A stretch of 55,263 nucleotides of DNA from an uncultured Burkholderiales bacterium. Its GTDB lineage: Bacteria > Pseudomonadota > Gammaproteobacteria > Burkholderiales > Burkholderiaceae_C. Shown piece by piece: positions 11,129 through 19,561 of the stretch (position 1 is its first letter; the number at the start of each line of letters is the position of its first letter). The notes below the pieces were generated by a model that did not search any database, had not been told where the DNA came from, and worked only from the letters and a program-made list of their open reading frames with translations. The translations under genes were made by a program, and so were the position numbers. The DNA lies in the NCBI GenBank assembly GCA_903844385.1, contig CAIMTJ010000080.1:1-55263 (forward strand). Reading direction: 5' to 3'.

Positions 11129-12274
11129 TTATAAATGTTTGAAGTAACTTCTCACCACGCTCAAATACTGTGGATCATCTAACAAAAATGCATCATGTCC
11201 ATGGGGCGCGTCAATATTGACATAGCTGACCTGTCGATGATTATCCAACAATGCTTTGACAATTTCTTGACTTCTAGATGGCGAAAAGCGCCAGTCCGTG
11301 GTGAAACTGATGATCAAAAATTTGGCTTCAATATTGGCCATGGCTTGACTCAGATGGCCTCCAAACGCTTTGGCTGGGTCAAAATAGTCGAGCGCTCGTG
11401 TGATCAATAAATACGTATTGGCATCGAAATACTCAGCAAATTTGTCGCCTTGATGGCGCAGATAGCTCTCAATTTGAAACTCCACTTCCATGGTGGAATA
11501 CAAGTAATGTTGTGCCTCTTGAGTGCTGCTTGAGATGGCGTGCGCTGCACGTCGCAGTTGACGACCAAAACGGGTATTCATCACATCGTCACTCAAATAA
11601 GTGATATGTCCAATCATGCGCGCAATGCGCAATCCTCGCTTAGGGATGACACCGTGCTGGTAATAATGTCCCCCATAAAAGTCTGGATCGGTCACGATCG
11701 CACGCCTGGCCACTTCATTGAAGGCAATGTTTTCTGCCGTGAGATTGGGCGCAGAGGCAATGACCACAGCATGGCCCACCCGTTTGGGGTAAAGCATGGA
11801 CCACGCCAAGACCTGCATTCCGCCAAGACTGCCGCCCATCACGGCCAACACGTTTTCGATGCCCAAGCGCGTGACCAGTCGCTCTTGCGCTTGAACCCAA
11901 TCCTCAACCGTGATCACGGGGAAATCCGCTCCATAGGGCTTTTGTGTCTCTGGATTGATCTGCATGGGCCCTGTTGAGCCAAAACACGAACCCAAATTGT
12001 TAACGCCAATGACAAAAAAACGATTGGTGTCGACTGGCTTTCCCGGCCCAATCATGTTGTCCCACCAACCCAAGCTGTTGTCTTGACCCTGATACTGTCC
12101 CGCCACATGGTGTGATGCGTTCAAAGCATGACAAATCACAATGGCATTGCTTTTACTCGCGTTCAACTCGCCATAAGTCTCATAGGCAAGCTCATAAGCG
12201 GGCAAGCTCAAACCACTCACCAAGGGCAAGGCCTCGTTGAATTGCATGATTTGTGTTCGAACGTAAAAACTCAT
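11129..12274 (-). CDS. metX: Homoserine O-acyltransferase MetX
   Basis: First committed step of methionine synthesis: acylation of homoserine. It is 381 residues with an alpha/beta-hydrolase fold. The nucleophile elbow is GGSLGGM (Ser149), the acid lies in TTDWRFSP (Asp327) and the histidine in APHGHDAF (His360). Betaproteobacterial MetX enzymes may use succinyl-CoA rather than acetyl-CoA; I do not decide the donor here. AGG lies just before the ATG at 12274. It leads the metX-metW-hydrolase run. Confidence 0.95.
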   Translation of the reverse strand: MSFYVRTQIMQFNEALPLVSGLSLPAYELAYETYGELNASKSNAIVICHALNASHHVAGQYQGQDNSLGWWDNMIGPGKPVDTNRFFVIGVNNLGSCFGSTGPMQINPETQKPYGADFPVITVEDWVQAQERLVTRLGIENVLAVMGGSLGGMQVLAWSMLYPKRVGHAVVIASAPNLTAENIAFNEVARRAIVTDPDFYGGHYYQHGVIPKRGLRIARMIGHITYLSDDVMNTRFGRQLRRAAHAISSSTQEAQHYLYSTMEVEFQIESYLRHQGDKFAEYFDANTYLLITRALDYFDPAKAFGGHLSQAMANIEAKFLIISFTTDWRFSPSRSQEIVKALLDNHRQVSYVNIDAPHGHDAFLLDDPQYLSVVRSYFKHL

Positions 12275-12644
12275 GGATACCTGGTGAATGGCGCGAGATC
12301 TCGCTATGCGTTTCTGAGCAACGCTATTTTGTCACGTCTTGTGGCCTTGGCTTTTTAACGCCCCTTTCTTTCCTTCGCTCGCCTATTCAGTGGGTTGATA
12401 CGCTTTTCCTCGGTGTTTTCCCTCGTTTTGTGGTTTTTAAACAATTGTTTCGAAATAATGCTGTCATGAATGCACCTAAATAGTGAACTTGATCCATAAT
12501 CATTGAGCATGCCTCTTCTCAACTCAGTTGGGATCTGACTTGCATGTTTGGTGATCGGTCAGTTTCGCGCCCCCGCTTTTTTTCTTGCGTTGTGCCCTGG
12601 GACCCCATCGCGTTATTTTTTTTGTGTTTATAGGAGTCCCTTTC
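12275..12644. other. 370-base intergenic region between divergent metX and RRM gene
   Basis: No coding frame of note. It should hold the promoters of metX (leftward) and of the RRM gene (rightward). The only clear structure I see is a perfect 12-base palindrome, AAACAATTGTTT, at 12439-12450. The long distance to the RRM start leaves room for a 5' leader of the kind cold-inducible RNA-binding proteins can have, but I found no recognisable motif. Confidence 0.5.
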
Positions 12645-13064
12645 ATGGGCAACAAGCTTTACGTGGGCAACCTGCCGTACTCGGTGCGAGACAGTGATTT
12701 AGAACAATCTTTTGGTCAATTTGGTGCTGTCACAAGCGCCAAAGTCATGATGGAACGTGACACTGGTCGATCCAAAGGTTTTGGCTTTGTGGAAATGGGC
12801 AGCGATGCTGAGGCTTTGGCCGCCATCGAAGGCATGAATGGTCAGCCTTTGGGCGGCCGTAGCCTCGTGGTGAACGAAGCTCGCCCCATGGAAGCTCGTC
12901 GTCCTCCCCGCACTGGCGGATTTGGCGGCGGCGGCGGTGGTGGCGGCTACGGTGGTGGCGGCGGCGGCGGTGGCGGCTACGGTGGTGGTGGTGGCGGCGG
13001 ACGTCGTGAAGGCGGCGGCGGCTACGGCGGTGGACGTCGTGAAGGCGGCGACAGCAACTACTAA
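12645..13064 (+). CDS. Glycine-rich RNA-binding protein (single RRM)
   Basis: 139-residue protein with one RNA-recognition motif (residues about 3-80) and a glycine-rich tail (about 91-139). RNP2 is KLYVGNLP (4-11) and RNP1 is KGFGFVEM (44-51). The tail consists of G-runs punctuated by GYGGG and RREGG elements, like bacterial and plant cold-inducible glycine-rich proteins. I choose ATG 12645 because AGGAG lies at 12632-12636 and the RRM starts at once; the longer open frame from 12585 adds an unrelated stretch. It probably acts as an RNA chaperone. A strong terminator follows. Confidence 0.93.
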   Translation: MGNKLYVGNLPYSVRDSDLEQSFGQFGAVTSAKVMMERDTGRSKGFGFVEMGSDAEALAAIEGMNGQPLGGRSLVVNEARPMEARRPPRTGGFGGGGGGGGYGGGGGGGGGYGGGGGGGRREGGGGYGGGRREGGDSNY

Positions 13065-13083
13065 AATTGCATTCGCGTGAATG

Positions 13084-13110
13084 AAAGGCTTCTCAGGAAG
13101 CCTTTTTTTT
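13084..13110 (+). terminator. Intrinsic terminator after RRM gene
   Basis: Stem AAAGGCTTC (13084-13092), loop TCAG, stem GAAGCCTTT (13097-13105), running into eight T at 13103-13110. It lies 20 bases after the RRM stop. The converging lptC gene ends inside it (stop at 13093-13095), so the hairpin may also serve the opposite strand. Confidence 0.9.
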
Positions 13111-13758
13111 CGCCTCGATGTAGCCTTTCACTTGACCTTTGAGTCTCAAAATTTGAGTGGCATTGTCATAATCTAGGCCCTGTGCACTGAAAGTGTTCGT
13201 GCCCTTTTTCATCAGCACACTTTGGTTGGTTTTGATTTTGTCATCATCAATCAAAAAGTCTAAAAACTCGCTTCTCAACTCAAGATCATCGCTCTTTTTC
13301 TTACCATTTTTTTCAATCCCATTTTTAACCACCACGGCTTGTCCAATCAGTTGAAACTCTGAGCCATCCACATTGGAGAGTGCCTGTTTCGCTGAGGCAC
13401 TGATGAGATTGTTTTCATGGTCTATGCTTTGAATCCTGGGTTTTTTAATTTCCAGCGTTTGCGTGTCCTCAAAATGGTTGGCTTGCTCGCCAAAAACGAT
13501 GGATTGTAGGTGTCCGTCTTGCTGAAACGTTTTGACAGAGAAGTTTTTGAGATAGTAATCAATCTCGTGCTTTGAGATCGGGCTTAACACCTCATCTTGA
13601 ATTTCAGGCGTGTTTTTGACCAACCAATATGACAACATGGCCAATAAACCCATGAGCAAAACGGGCACATAAGCCAACGCCATGTCCATGGCTTGCCTGC
13701 CCCGCTGCCACGGCGAAAGCACTTTGAGCACAATGGGTTCTGGCTTGCTCAAGTTCAT
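13093..13758 (-). CDS. lptC: LPS export protein LptC
   Basis: Periplasmic, membrane-anchored component of the lipopolysaccharide transport bridge (LptB2FGC-A-DE). It is 221 residues with one N-terminal span at about 26-47 and then a beta-rich periplasmic domain (PEIQDEVLSPISKHEIDYYLKNF, then FGEQANHFEDTQTLEIKKPRI). Its start overlaps the kdsC stop by four bases (ATGA), the standard kdsC-lptC coupling. Unusually, the run ends here: the expected lptA and lptB do not follow; the convergent RRM gene does. Confidence 0.9.
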   Translation of the reverse strand: MNLSKPEPIVLKVLSPWQRGRQAMDMALAYVPVLLMGLLAMLSYWLVKNTPEIQDEVLSPISKHEIDYYLKNFSVKTFQQDGHLQSIVFGEQANHFEDTQTLEIKKPRIQSIDHENNLISASAKQALSNVDGSEFQLIGQAVVVKNGIEKNGKKKSDDLELRSEFLDFLIDDDKIKTNQSVLMKKGTNTFSAQGLDYDNATQILRLKGQVKGYIEAKKKAS

Positions 13759-14297
13759 GTCAAGTATCCATTCAATAGATCTTCATAACGGCCTTGTGAC
13801 TTCAAAATGAGATCACACAACTCTCGTACAGCACCCTGGCCGCCTTTTGCTTGAGTCACCCAGTGGACACGCCGTTGAAGTTCTGGATGAGCGGTCAATG
13901 GGGCGGAGGATAAACCCGCTTGAGTCAAAATGGGCAAATCTGGCCAATCATCCCCCATTGCCGCGACTTGTGTCCAGTCGAGCTCATGACGTAGAAGGAT
14001 ATCTTGCGCTTGAATTCTTTTATTGCTCACATTCATGTGCAACTCTTGAATACCCAAATCCTTTGCTCGTGCTCTTAAACTGTCGCTGGATCGCCCAGAG
14101 ATGATTGCAACCACAATGCCTTCACCTAGCAAATACTTCAAACCCTGCCCATCCAAGGTATTAAAGGGTTTGAGGCTTTCCCCTTTTTCAGAATAATAAA
14201 TGGTGCCATCAGTTAACACACCATCAACATCCAACAAAACCATTTTGATTGCTTTGGCTCTTTGCGATAACGATACTTCGAATTGATTATGAGACAT
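13755..14297 (-). CDS. kdsC: 3-deoxy-D-manno-octulosonate 8-phosphate phosphatase KdsC
   Basis: HAD-family phosphatase that releases Kdo from Kdo-8-phosphate for LPS inner core synthesis. It is 180 residues. The nucleophile motif is LLDVDGVLTDG near residues 21-31, motif II is IISGRSS, and motif IV is MGDDWPDLPIL. No cap domain is present, as expected for this tetrameric subclass. It lies 3 bases after kdsD and overlaps lptC by four bases, so the three genes are clearly one translational unit. Confidence 0.95.
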   Translation of the reverse strand: MSHNQFEVSLSQRAKAIKMVLLDVDGVLTDGTIYYSEKGESLKPFNTLDGQGLKYLLGEGIVVAIISGRSSDSLRARAKDLGIQELHMNVSNKRIQAQDILLRHELDWTQVAAMGDDWPDLPILTQAGLSSAPLTAHPELQRRVHWVTQAKGGQGAVRELCDLILKSQGRYEDLLNGYLT

Positions 14298-14300
14298 GAG

Positions 14301-15281
14301 TTAAATCACTTTGGCTTGCATGAGGTCGTTGCTATTCAAGGCACCACACACTTTGTTTTGTTCGTCAATCACAAATATGCTGGTAATTTTATACTTCTCC
14401 ATCATTTGCGCAGCTTCGACGGCCATCGCGCTTTTTAAAATCACCTTGGGTGATGTATTCATCACATCAATCGCTTTGAGCGCCCTTAAGTCGTGGCCTT
14501 TTTCTACCAAACGGCGCAGATCTCCATCGGTAAATACACCTTGCATGGTCAAATCTGGCGACACCATCGCGCACGCTCCCAGACCCTTGTCACTCATCTC
14601 TTTCATCAATGCCGTAAATTCGGTGTTCACATGAACGCGAGGTACTTGGTCCATGGTACGCATCACATCACTCACCAAGGTCAGCAGTTTTCTACCCAAG
14701 GCACCCCCAGGGTGAGATCTGGCAAAGTCATCTTCTTTGAATCCTCTGGCATCGAGCAAGGCAACAGCCAATGCGTCCCCAATGGCCAATTGAACTGTGG
14801 TCGATGCCGTCGGGGCCAGATTCAACGGACAAGCTTCTTTTTCTACGGCACTTTCCAAAACCCAATCAGCGTGATTTCCAAGAGTTGAATCGGCGTGCGC
14901 TGTAATGGCAATGATTTGAACGCCAAGGCGCTTGAGGATGGGCAAAATCTTGGTCAGCTCTTCACTCTCACCACTGTTGGAGATGGCCAATACAATGTCC
15001 TCTTTGAGCACCATCCCCAAGTCACCATGACTGGCCTCAGCGGGATGAACGAACATTGCCGGCGTACCCGTAGAGGCTAGGGTTGCTGAAATTTTTCGTC
15101 CAATATGTCCACTTTTGCCCATGCCCATGACCACCACGCGGCCCTTGTTTGACAACATGGCCTTGACCGCCAACACCCAATCGTTGTTCACTTTTAAACT
15201 TGCGCTTTGCAAGGCCTGGGCTTCTATTTCTATGGTTTCACGCAATCGATGAACCACTACCTCAGATGTAACTTTATCCAT
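14301..15281 (-). CDS. kdsD: D-arabinose 5-phosphate isomerase KdsD (KpsF/GutQ family)
   Basis: Interconverts ribulose-5-phosphate and arabinose-5-phosphate, the first step toward Kdo. It is 326 residues: an SIS sugar-isomerase domain (about 40-175, with GMGKSGHIGRKISATLASTGTPA and NSGESEELTKI) and two C-terminal CBS domains (about 208-326). The HPGGALGRKLL linker is typical. It lies 30 bases after mnmE and immediately before kdsC. Confidence 0.96.
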   Translation of the reverse strand: MDKVTSEVVVHRLRETIEIEAQALQSASLKVNNDWVLAVKAMLSNKGRVVVMGMGKSGHIGRKISATLASTGTPAMFVHPAEASHGDLGMVLKEDIVLAISNSGESEELTKILPILKRLGVQIIAITAHADSTLGNHADWVLESAVEKEACPLNLAPTASTTVQLAIGDALAVALLDARGFKEDDFARSHPGGALGRKLLTLVSDVMRTMDQVPRVHVNTEFTALMKEMSDKGLGACAMVSPDLTMQGVFTDGDLRRLVEKGHDLRALKAIDVMNTSPKVILKSAMAVEAAQMMEKYKITSIFVIDEQNKVCGALNSNDLMQAKVI

Positions 15282-15311
15282 GTTGATCCTATTGGTTTAC
15301 ATGCGTTGGTC

Positions 15312-16805
15312 TCATTTACCGATACAGAAGTTAGAAAAAATCTCTCCCAATAAGTCATCGGAACTGAATTCACCGGTAACTTGACTCAAGGCATTTTGCG
15401 ACAATCTCAATTCTTCTGCAATCAAGTCCACGCTCATTTGTCTTGTGCATGCGATCTCGTGGGCCCGCGATAAGTGTGACACCATTTCATTGAGTGATAA
15501 AAGATGACGCTGCCTCGCGATATAAACATCTTCTCCTAAGTTCAAATCACAGCCCAATTGGTGCAATATACTGCTTTTGAGCAAGTTCAATCCTGCACCT
15601 GTTTGAGTGGATATAAGTACAGGGGCATTAGGTTTGGTTTCCCAACTTTGAATCAAGTCATTAATTTCGTTGAGCGTTGAGTCGTTGTCATACAAATCAA
15701 TTTTGTTCCAAACGTGGACCACTAGTGCATTGTCACTGAGGTGCTGTTGGATTTGTTGATTCAGATGTTCTTCTGCAATTTGATAGTCTTTGTCCTTGAG
15801 CTGGCCCAGGTCGTGAACAAATAATATCAACTGCGCTTGATTCATTTCTTTCCAAGCGCGTTCTATCCCTATTTTTTCAACCACATCTCTTTGTGAATTC
15901 GCTTTGGAGTTGATGCCAGCCGTATCGATTAAATGAATGGGTATGCCTTCAATTTGAAGACTTTGCTGCACAAGGTCTCTTGTGGTTCCTGCAATGTTGG
16001 TCACAATCGATACTTCTTGTTCGCACAGTTGATTCATCAAGGAGCTTTTACCCACATTGGGCTGTCCGGCAATCACCGTTTTTAGTCCCTCTTTGAGCAA
16101 AACGCCTTGTCGGGCTTTGGCTAAAATTTTCTGCGCTTGTTCAATGATCGCTTCAATGTCTTGTTTTGTTTTATCTTGCTCTCTGACTCTCAACTCTTCG
16201 ATTTCTTCTTCAGGAAAATCTATTTGTGCTTCAACAATAACTCGCGCTTTTGTGACTTGATCCAATAAGCGCTCAACCTCACGTGAAAAAGCACCTGACA
16301 ATGAGCGCGACGCACTTATAGCCGCCAACTCTGTGCTTGCGTCAATCAAGTCAATGATCGATTCAGCTTTGAGCAAATCAATCTTGTTGTTCAAATAAGC
16401 ACGCTGCGTGAACTCTCCGGGTTTGGCCAGACGAAGGTGCGGCAACAAAGGCTGATTGGCCGCCTCGGGCGTTGATGCACCATTTAAAGAAGTCTCGCGA
16501 GACACCTCAAAACATCGCTTGATCATTCTTTGAAGGACTTGTTGGCCACCGTGTCCTTGGAGCTCTAAAACATCTTCCCCAGTGTAGCTTTGTGGTCCCT
16601 GAAAATACAAAGCCAAGACCTCATCAATGAGGTCTTGGCTTGCATCTTTTAGGCGCAAAAATTGAGCTTGTCTAGGAGCTAGACTTTTACTGACGAGTTT
16701 TTGCGCAAATGCTCGCAGGTCTTTGCCGCTGATGCGAACGATTCCAATAGCACCACGCCCTGGTGCAGTCGAAACTGCAATGATCGGGTCCGTGAAGGCA
16801 TGCAT
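15312..16805 (-). CDS. mnmE: tRNA modification GTPase MnmE
   Basis: With MnmG, installs the 5-carboxymethylaminomethyl group at wobble uridine 34 of certain tRNAs. The N-terminal folate-binding domain begins DPIIAVSTAPGRGAIGIVRISG. The G domain has G1 GQPNVGKS at 247-254, DTAG at 294-297 and NKID at 367-370. The protein ends in the essential CIGK motif with Cys494. At 497 residues it is longer than the E. coli enzyme; part of the excess is an insertion near residues 101-122 in the N-terminal domain. It is 11 bases after yidC. Its partner mnmG is also in this window, across the origin. Confidence 0.97.
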   Translation of the reverse strand: MHAFTDPIIAVSTAPGRGAIGIVRISGKDLRAFAQKLVSKSLAPRQAQFLRLKDASQDLIDEVLALYFQGPQSYTGEDVLELQGHGGQQVLQRMIKRCFEVSRETSLNGASTPEAANQPLLPHLRLAKPGEFTQRAYLNNKIDLLKAESIIDLIDASTELAAISASRSLSGAFSREVERLLDQVTKARVIVEAQIDFPEEEIEELRVREQDKTKQDIEAIIEQAQKILAKARQGVLLKEGLKTVIAGQPNVGKSSLMNQLCEQEVSIVTNIAGTTRDLVQQSLQIEGIPIHLIDTAGINSKANSQRDVVEKIGIERAWKEMNQAQLILFVHDLGQLKDKDYQIAEEHLNQQIQQHLSDNALVVHVWNKIDLYDNDSTLNEINDLIQSWETKPNAPVLISTQTGAGLNLLKSSILHQLGCDLNLGEDVYIARQRHLLSLNEMVSHLSRAHEIACTRQMSVDLIAEELRLSQNALSQVTGEFSSDDLLGEIFSNFCIGK

Positions 16806-16816
16806 GTGTGGATCAT

Positions 16817-18496
16817 TTAGCGCAACACGCCAAGTTTTTTATTGATGAGCCATTGTTGTGTGATGGAAAGTATATTGTTGGTCAACCAGTACAAAACCAA
16901 GCCCGAGGGGAAGAAAAAGAACATCACGCTAAAAGCCAATGGCATGATCCACATCATTTTGGCTTGTACCGGATCGGGTGGCGTTGGGTTGAGCATCGTT
17001 TGCAACAAGGATGAGGCTGTCATCAATATGGGCAAAATATAGAAAGGATCGGGTGCAGAGAGGTCTTGAATCCAACCAACCCAAGGTGTATTTCTCATCT
17101 CAACAGTCGACAAAAGTACCCAGTACAAAGCAATGAAGACTGGTATTTGAATCACGATGGGTAAACATCCTCCCATTGGATTGACTTTTTCTTCTTTGTA
17201 AATCCTCATCATTTCCATTTGAATCTGTTGCGGTTTGTCTTTCAGCCGCTCTCTCATTTCCATGATTTTTGGATTAATCGCTTTCATTTTTGCCATGCTT
17301 TTATAGGCTTGGGCATTGAGCCAGAAAAATGCAGCTTTCAACAACACGACCAGGGCCACAATCGACCAACCCCAATTACCTAAATATGTGTTTATTTTAA
17401 AAAGTAACCAGTAAAGTGGTTTTGCCAATATCGTTAGCCAACCGTAATCTTTGACCAATTCAAGCCCGGGATACAACACTTCTAGCCTTTTTTCCTCCTG
17501 TGGACCCGAATAAAAATGCGCTTGTGTTTTGACCTCTTGACCGGGAGCAATTTCGCTCACATCGCTAATCATGCCCACCGAGTAAAGGTTGGTATCAATC
17601 TTTTTCGCAAAAATCTCACGGGCGCGGTTGTCATCAAAAAACCATGCACTTGCATAATAATGCTGCACCATCGCAACATAGCCAGCGTCAGAATGGTCCT
17701 GAATGGAGAGATCGTTTTTCTCGATGTCCTTGAAATCTACTTTTTGATATTTTTTCTCTGCTGTAAAAACGGCGGGGCCAGTAAAAGTAGAGTAAAAAGA
17801 TGACTCACCATCGGGTTTATTTCCGTCTCTGACAATTTGAACGTAGAGCTTGGGGTGAACTGTTTGTGTGGTTTGGTTTGTAATGGTATTTTCTAACACC
17901 ACATCATACTGACCAGGATATAGAGCATATGACTTGATTAATTTAACGCCTTGCTCTTTGGATTCAAAGCTAATGCGAGATGGTTCATTGGGTTGCGTCG
18001 AGTTATTTAGCGACACGAATTGCATCGAAGTCTTGTGATTGGGATATGCGTTGGATGAACTCGCTCCAATCAAGCCACTTTGTGCCAAATAAATTCTCTT
18101 TTGGCTTTGATCCAAAAGCGTAATGACTTCACCTGAGCGTTCTTCATCGGCTTGTTTCAAAAATTTGGTTTTAACAATGGTTGCGCCCTCTGAACTGAAG
18201 GTGAGCTCCAGTACATCATTTTTTAAGGTATACAGTTGAACTTGCGCATCGGCTTTTTTAACTCCGCCTTGATCTTTGCCCTCAATCAATGTGGATGTTG
18301 GCGCCGTACTGGCCTGTGGTAAAGCATTCCCAGAGGTTGGTGTTACGCCATTGCTGGTCGTTTGGTTTTGTATAGCCGGTGAATTTGCAGGAAAAAACAA
18401 CGGCTTGTTGCCATTGTGTACTTGCCATTTGTCCCAGAGCAATACCATTGAAAACCCAAAGATCACCCACAAGACGGTGCGTTTGATATCGTTCAT
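16817..18496 (-). CDS. yidC: Membrane protein insertase YidC
   Basis: Inserts and folds inner-membrane proteins, alone or with SecYEG. It is 559 residues: one N-terminal span (about 5-22, ILLWVIFGFSMVLLW-like), a Gln/Thr/Ser-rich linker, the large periplasmic beta domain, and the conserved five-span core from about 345 (LVKDYGWLTILAKPLYWLLF, then NWGWSIVALVVLLKAAFFWLNA). The cytoplasmic hairpin (AMKAINPKIMEMRERLKDKPQ-like) and C-terminal LYWLTNNILSI are typical. It starts 3 bases after yidD. Confidence 0.97.
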   Translation of the reverse strand: MNDIKRTVLWVIFGFSMVLLWDKWQVHNGNKPLFFPANSPAIQNQTTSNGVTPTSGNALPQASTAPTSTLIEGKDQGGVKKADAQVQLYTLKNDVLELTFSSEGATIVKTKFLKQADEERSGEVITLLDQSQKRIYLAQSGLIGASSSNAYPNHKTSMQFVSLNNSTQPNEPSRISFESKEQGVKLIKSYALYPGQYDVVLENTITNQTTQTVHPKLYVQIVRDGNKPDGESSFYSTFTGPAVFTAEKKYQKVDFKDIEKNDLSIQDHSDAGYVAMVQHYYASAWFFDDNRAREIFAKKIDTNLYSVGMISDVSEIAPGQEVKTQAHFYSGPQEEKRLEVLYPGLELVKDYGWLTILAKPLYWLLFKINTYLGNWGWSIVALVVLLKAAFFWLNAQAYKSMAKMKAINPKIMEMRERLKDKPQQIQMEMMRIYKEEKVNPMGGCLPIVIQIPVFIALYWVLLSTVEMRNTPWVGWIQDLSAPDPFYILPILMTASSLLQTMLNPTPPDPVQAKMMWIMPLAFSVMFFFFPSGLVLYWLTNNILSITQQWLINKKLGVLR

Positions 18497-18499
18497 TGA

Positions 18500-18736
18500 T
18501 CAATTCTTTTCGTTAGAAATTTTTTGGGGTACTGGATCAAGTCCGCCCAAAGAAAAAGGTTGGCAGCGACAAACGCGGCGAAATGTTAAATAGGACCCGG
18601 TCAAAGCGCCATGTGTCTCAATGGCCTCGAGTCCATATGCTGAGCATGAAGGATAAAAACGACAAGAAGGCGACAAAAATGGTCGCACACCATAACGGTA
18701 GATTTGTATCAGGCTCGACAGAAAAAATTTAATCAC
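18500..18736 (-). CDS. yidD: Membrane protein insertion efficiency factor YidD
   Basis: Short membrane-associated protein that assists YidC. It is 78 residues and contains the diagnostic cysteine-rich core CRFYPSCSAYGLEAI and the later RRVCRCQPFSLGGLDPVP. Its ATG overlaps the rnpA stop by four bases. Its place between rnpA and yidC is conserved across bacteria. Confidence 0.95.
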   Translation of the reverse strand: MIKFFLSSLIQIYRYGVRPFLSPSCRFYPSCSAYGLEAIETHGALTGSYLTFRRVCRCQPFSLGGLDPVPQKISNEKN

Positions 18737-19143
18737 GTTGTCAAGGCCTTGTCTAACAGCTCATGGAGTTCGTTTTTAATTTTTTTAAGTAGCTCAGAAG
18801 ATCTTGCACTCTTAAACTCAGATTTTTTTATTTCTCTGCGCAAACGAATCACCATGGCCTGTTCAAGATGGAGGTGGGCTTGATACTCAGAAACAACAGA
18901 AAAAATTTGTCTTTTAACTGAATTTCTGGTCACTGCACGTTTTGCCCATCTTTTTGGAACCAGCGCTCCTAATTTTTGTTCTTGATCTAAACCTCGACAG
19001 ACAGATAAAAGTGCTGTTGTGGGGTTGGTTTGACGTGACAACGTACTTAACGATACTTGGTGCAAAACAAACCAATTGGTGTGACAAGCATGGCCCAAAG
19101 CCATGACCACTTGAAACTCCTCCCAAGAACCCAGACGTTTCAT
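18733..19143 (-). CDS. rnpA: Ribonuclease P protein component
   Basis: Protein subunit of RNase P, which matures the 5' ends of tRNAs. From the ATG at 19143 it is 136 residues and starts MKRLGSWEEFQVVMALGHACHT. The conserved RNR-type motif KRAVTRNSVKRQI, which contacts the RNA, is present near residues 75-87. The open frame continues to 19224, but that part overlaps rpmH in another frame and is not protein-like for this family, so I use the internal start, 22 bases after rpmH. Confidence 0.92.
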   Translation of the reverse strand: MKRLGSWEEFQVVMALGHACHTNWFVLHQVSLSTLSRQTNPTTALLSVCRGLDQEQKLGALVPKRWAKRAVTRNSVKRQIFSVVSEYQAHLHLEQAMVIRLRREIKKSEFKSARSSELLKKIKNELHELLDKALTT

Positions 19144-19165
19144 GTGAAGCGCCCGTCTTGACCTC

Positions 19166-19300
19166 TTAGACAGCCAGGCGTTTGCGACCCTTGGCGCGTC
19201 TGGCATTGATGACCGCACGGCCACCGCGTGTTTTCATCCGCACTAAAAACCCGTGGGTTCTAGCTCTGCGTGTTTTTGATGGTTGATATGTTCTTTTCAT
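19166..19300 (-). CDS. rpmH: 50S ribosomal protein L34
   Basis: Forty-four residues beginning [18 protein letters not shown] and ending in AKGRKRLAV, the near-invariant L34 sequence rich in Lys and Arg. It is found by direct translation of the minus strand from the ATG at 19300. It heads the rpmH-rnpA-yidD-yidC-mnmE run that diverges from dnaA. Its leader contains a small hairpin (TTTCCC, 7-base loop, GGGAAA at 19327-19345). Confidence 0.98.
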   Translation of the reverse strand: MKRTYQPSKTRRARTHGFLVRMKTRGGRAVINARRAKGRKRLAV

Positions 19301-19491
19301 GATCTTTTCCTATTCAAATGAGACTCTTTCCCGTCAACAGGGAAACCTGACATTATCGCAAAAATTAACGCCTTTGTATTGCCTTTTTTTCGCCGCGAAC
19401 AGCACAACAACTGATGTAACTATATAGTTGTACTTTTTGGGTTTCTCTTCATTTTGGACCACTTTTTAGACAAAATCCTCGCTCGATTTTC

Positions 19492-19549
19492 TGTGGATAA
19501 TTTTTTAATAAAGGAGTAAAAAATCAAGGTAAACTACAAACTATCCACA
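19492..19549. promoter_or_regulatory. DnaA boxes upstream of dnaA
   Basis: Two DnaA-box-like sites lie before dnaA: a perfect TTATCCACA on the minus strand (19492-19500) and CTATCCACA (19541-19549, one mismatch) on the plus strand, ending 12 bases before the dnaA ATG. The surrounding 19380-19560 segment is A+T rich. These sites could be part of oriC or could mediate DnaA autoregulation. Confidence 0.75.
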
Positions 19550-19561
19550 GAATAATAAACA

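Noticed and set aside
12921..13045. GGCGGC-rich repeat in the RRM gene as a possible CRISPR or minisatellite
   Set aside because: It is an in-frame glycine-rich coding tail; there are no regular spacers.
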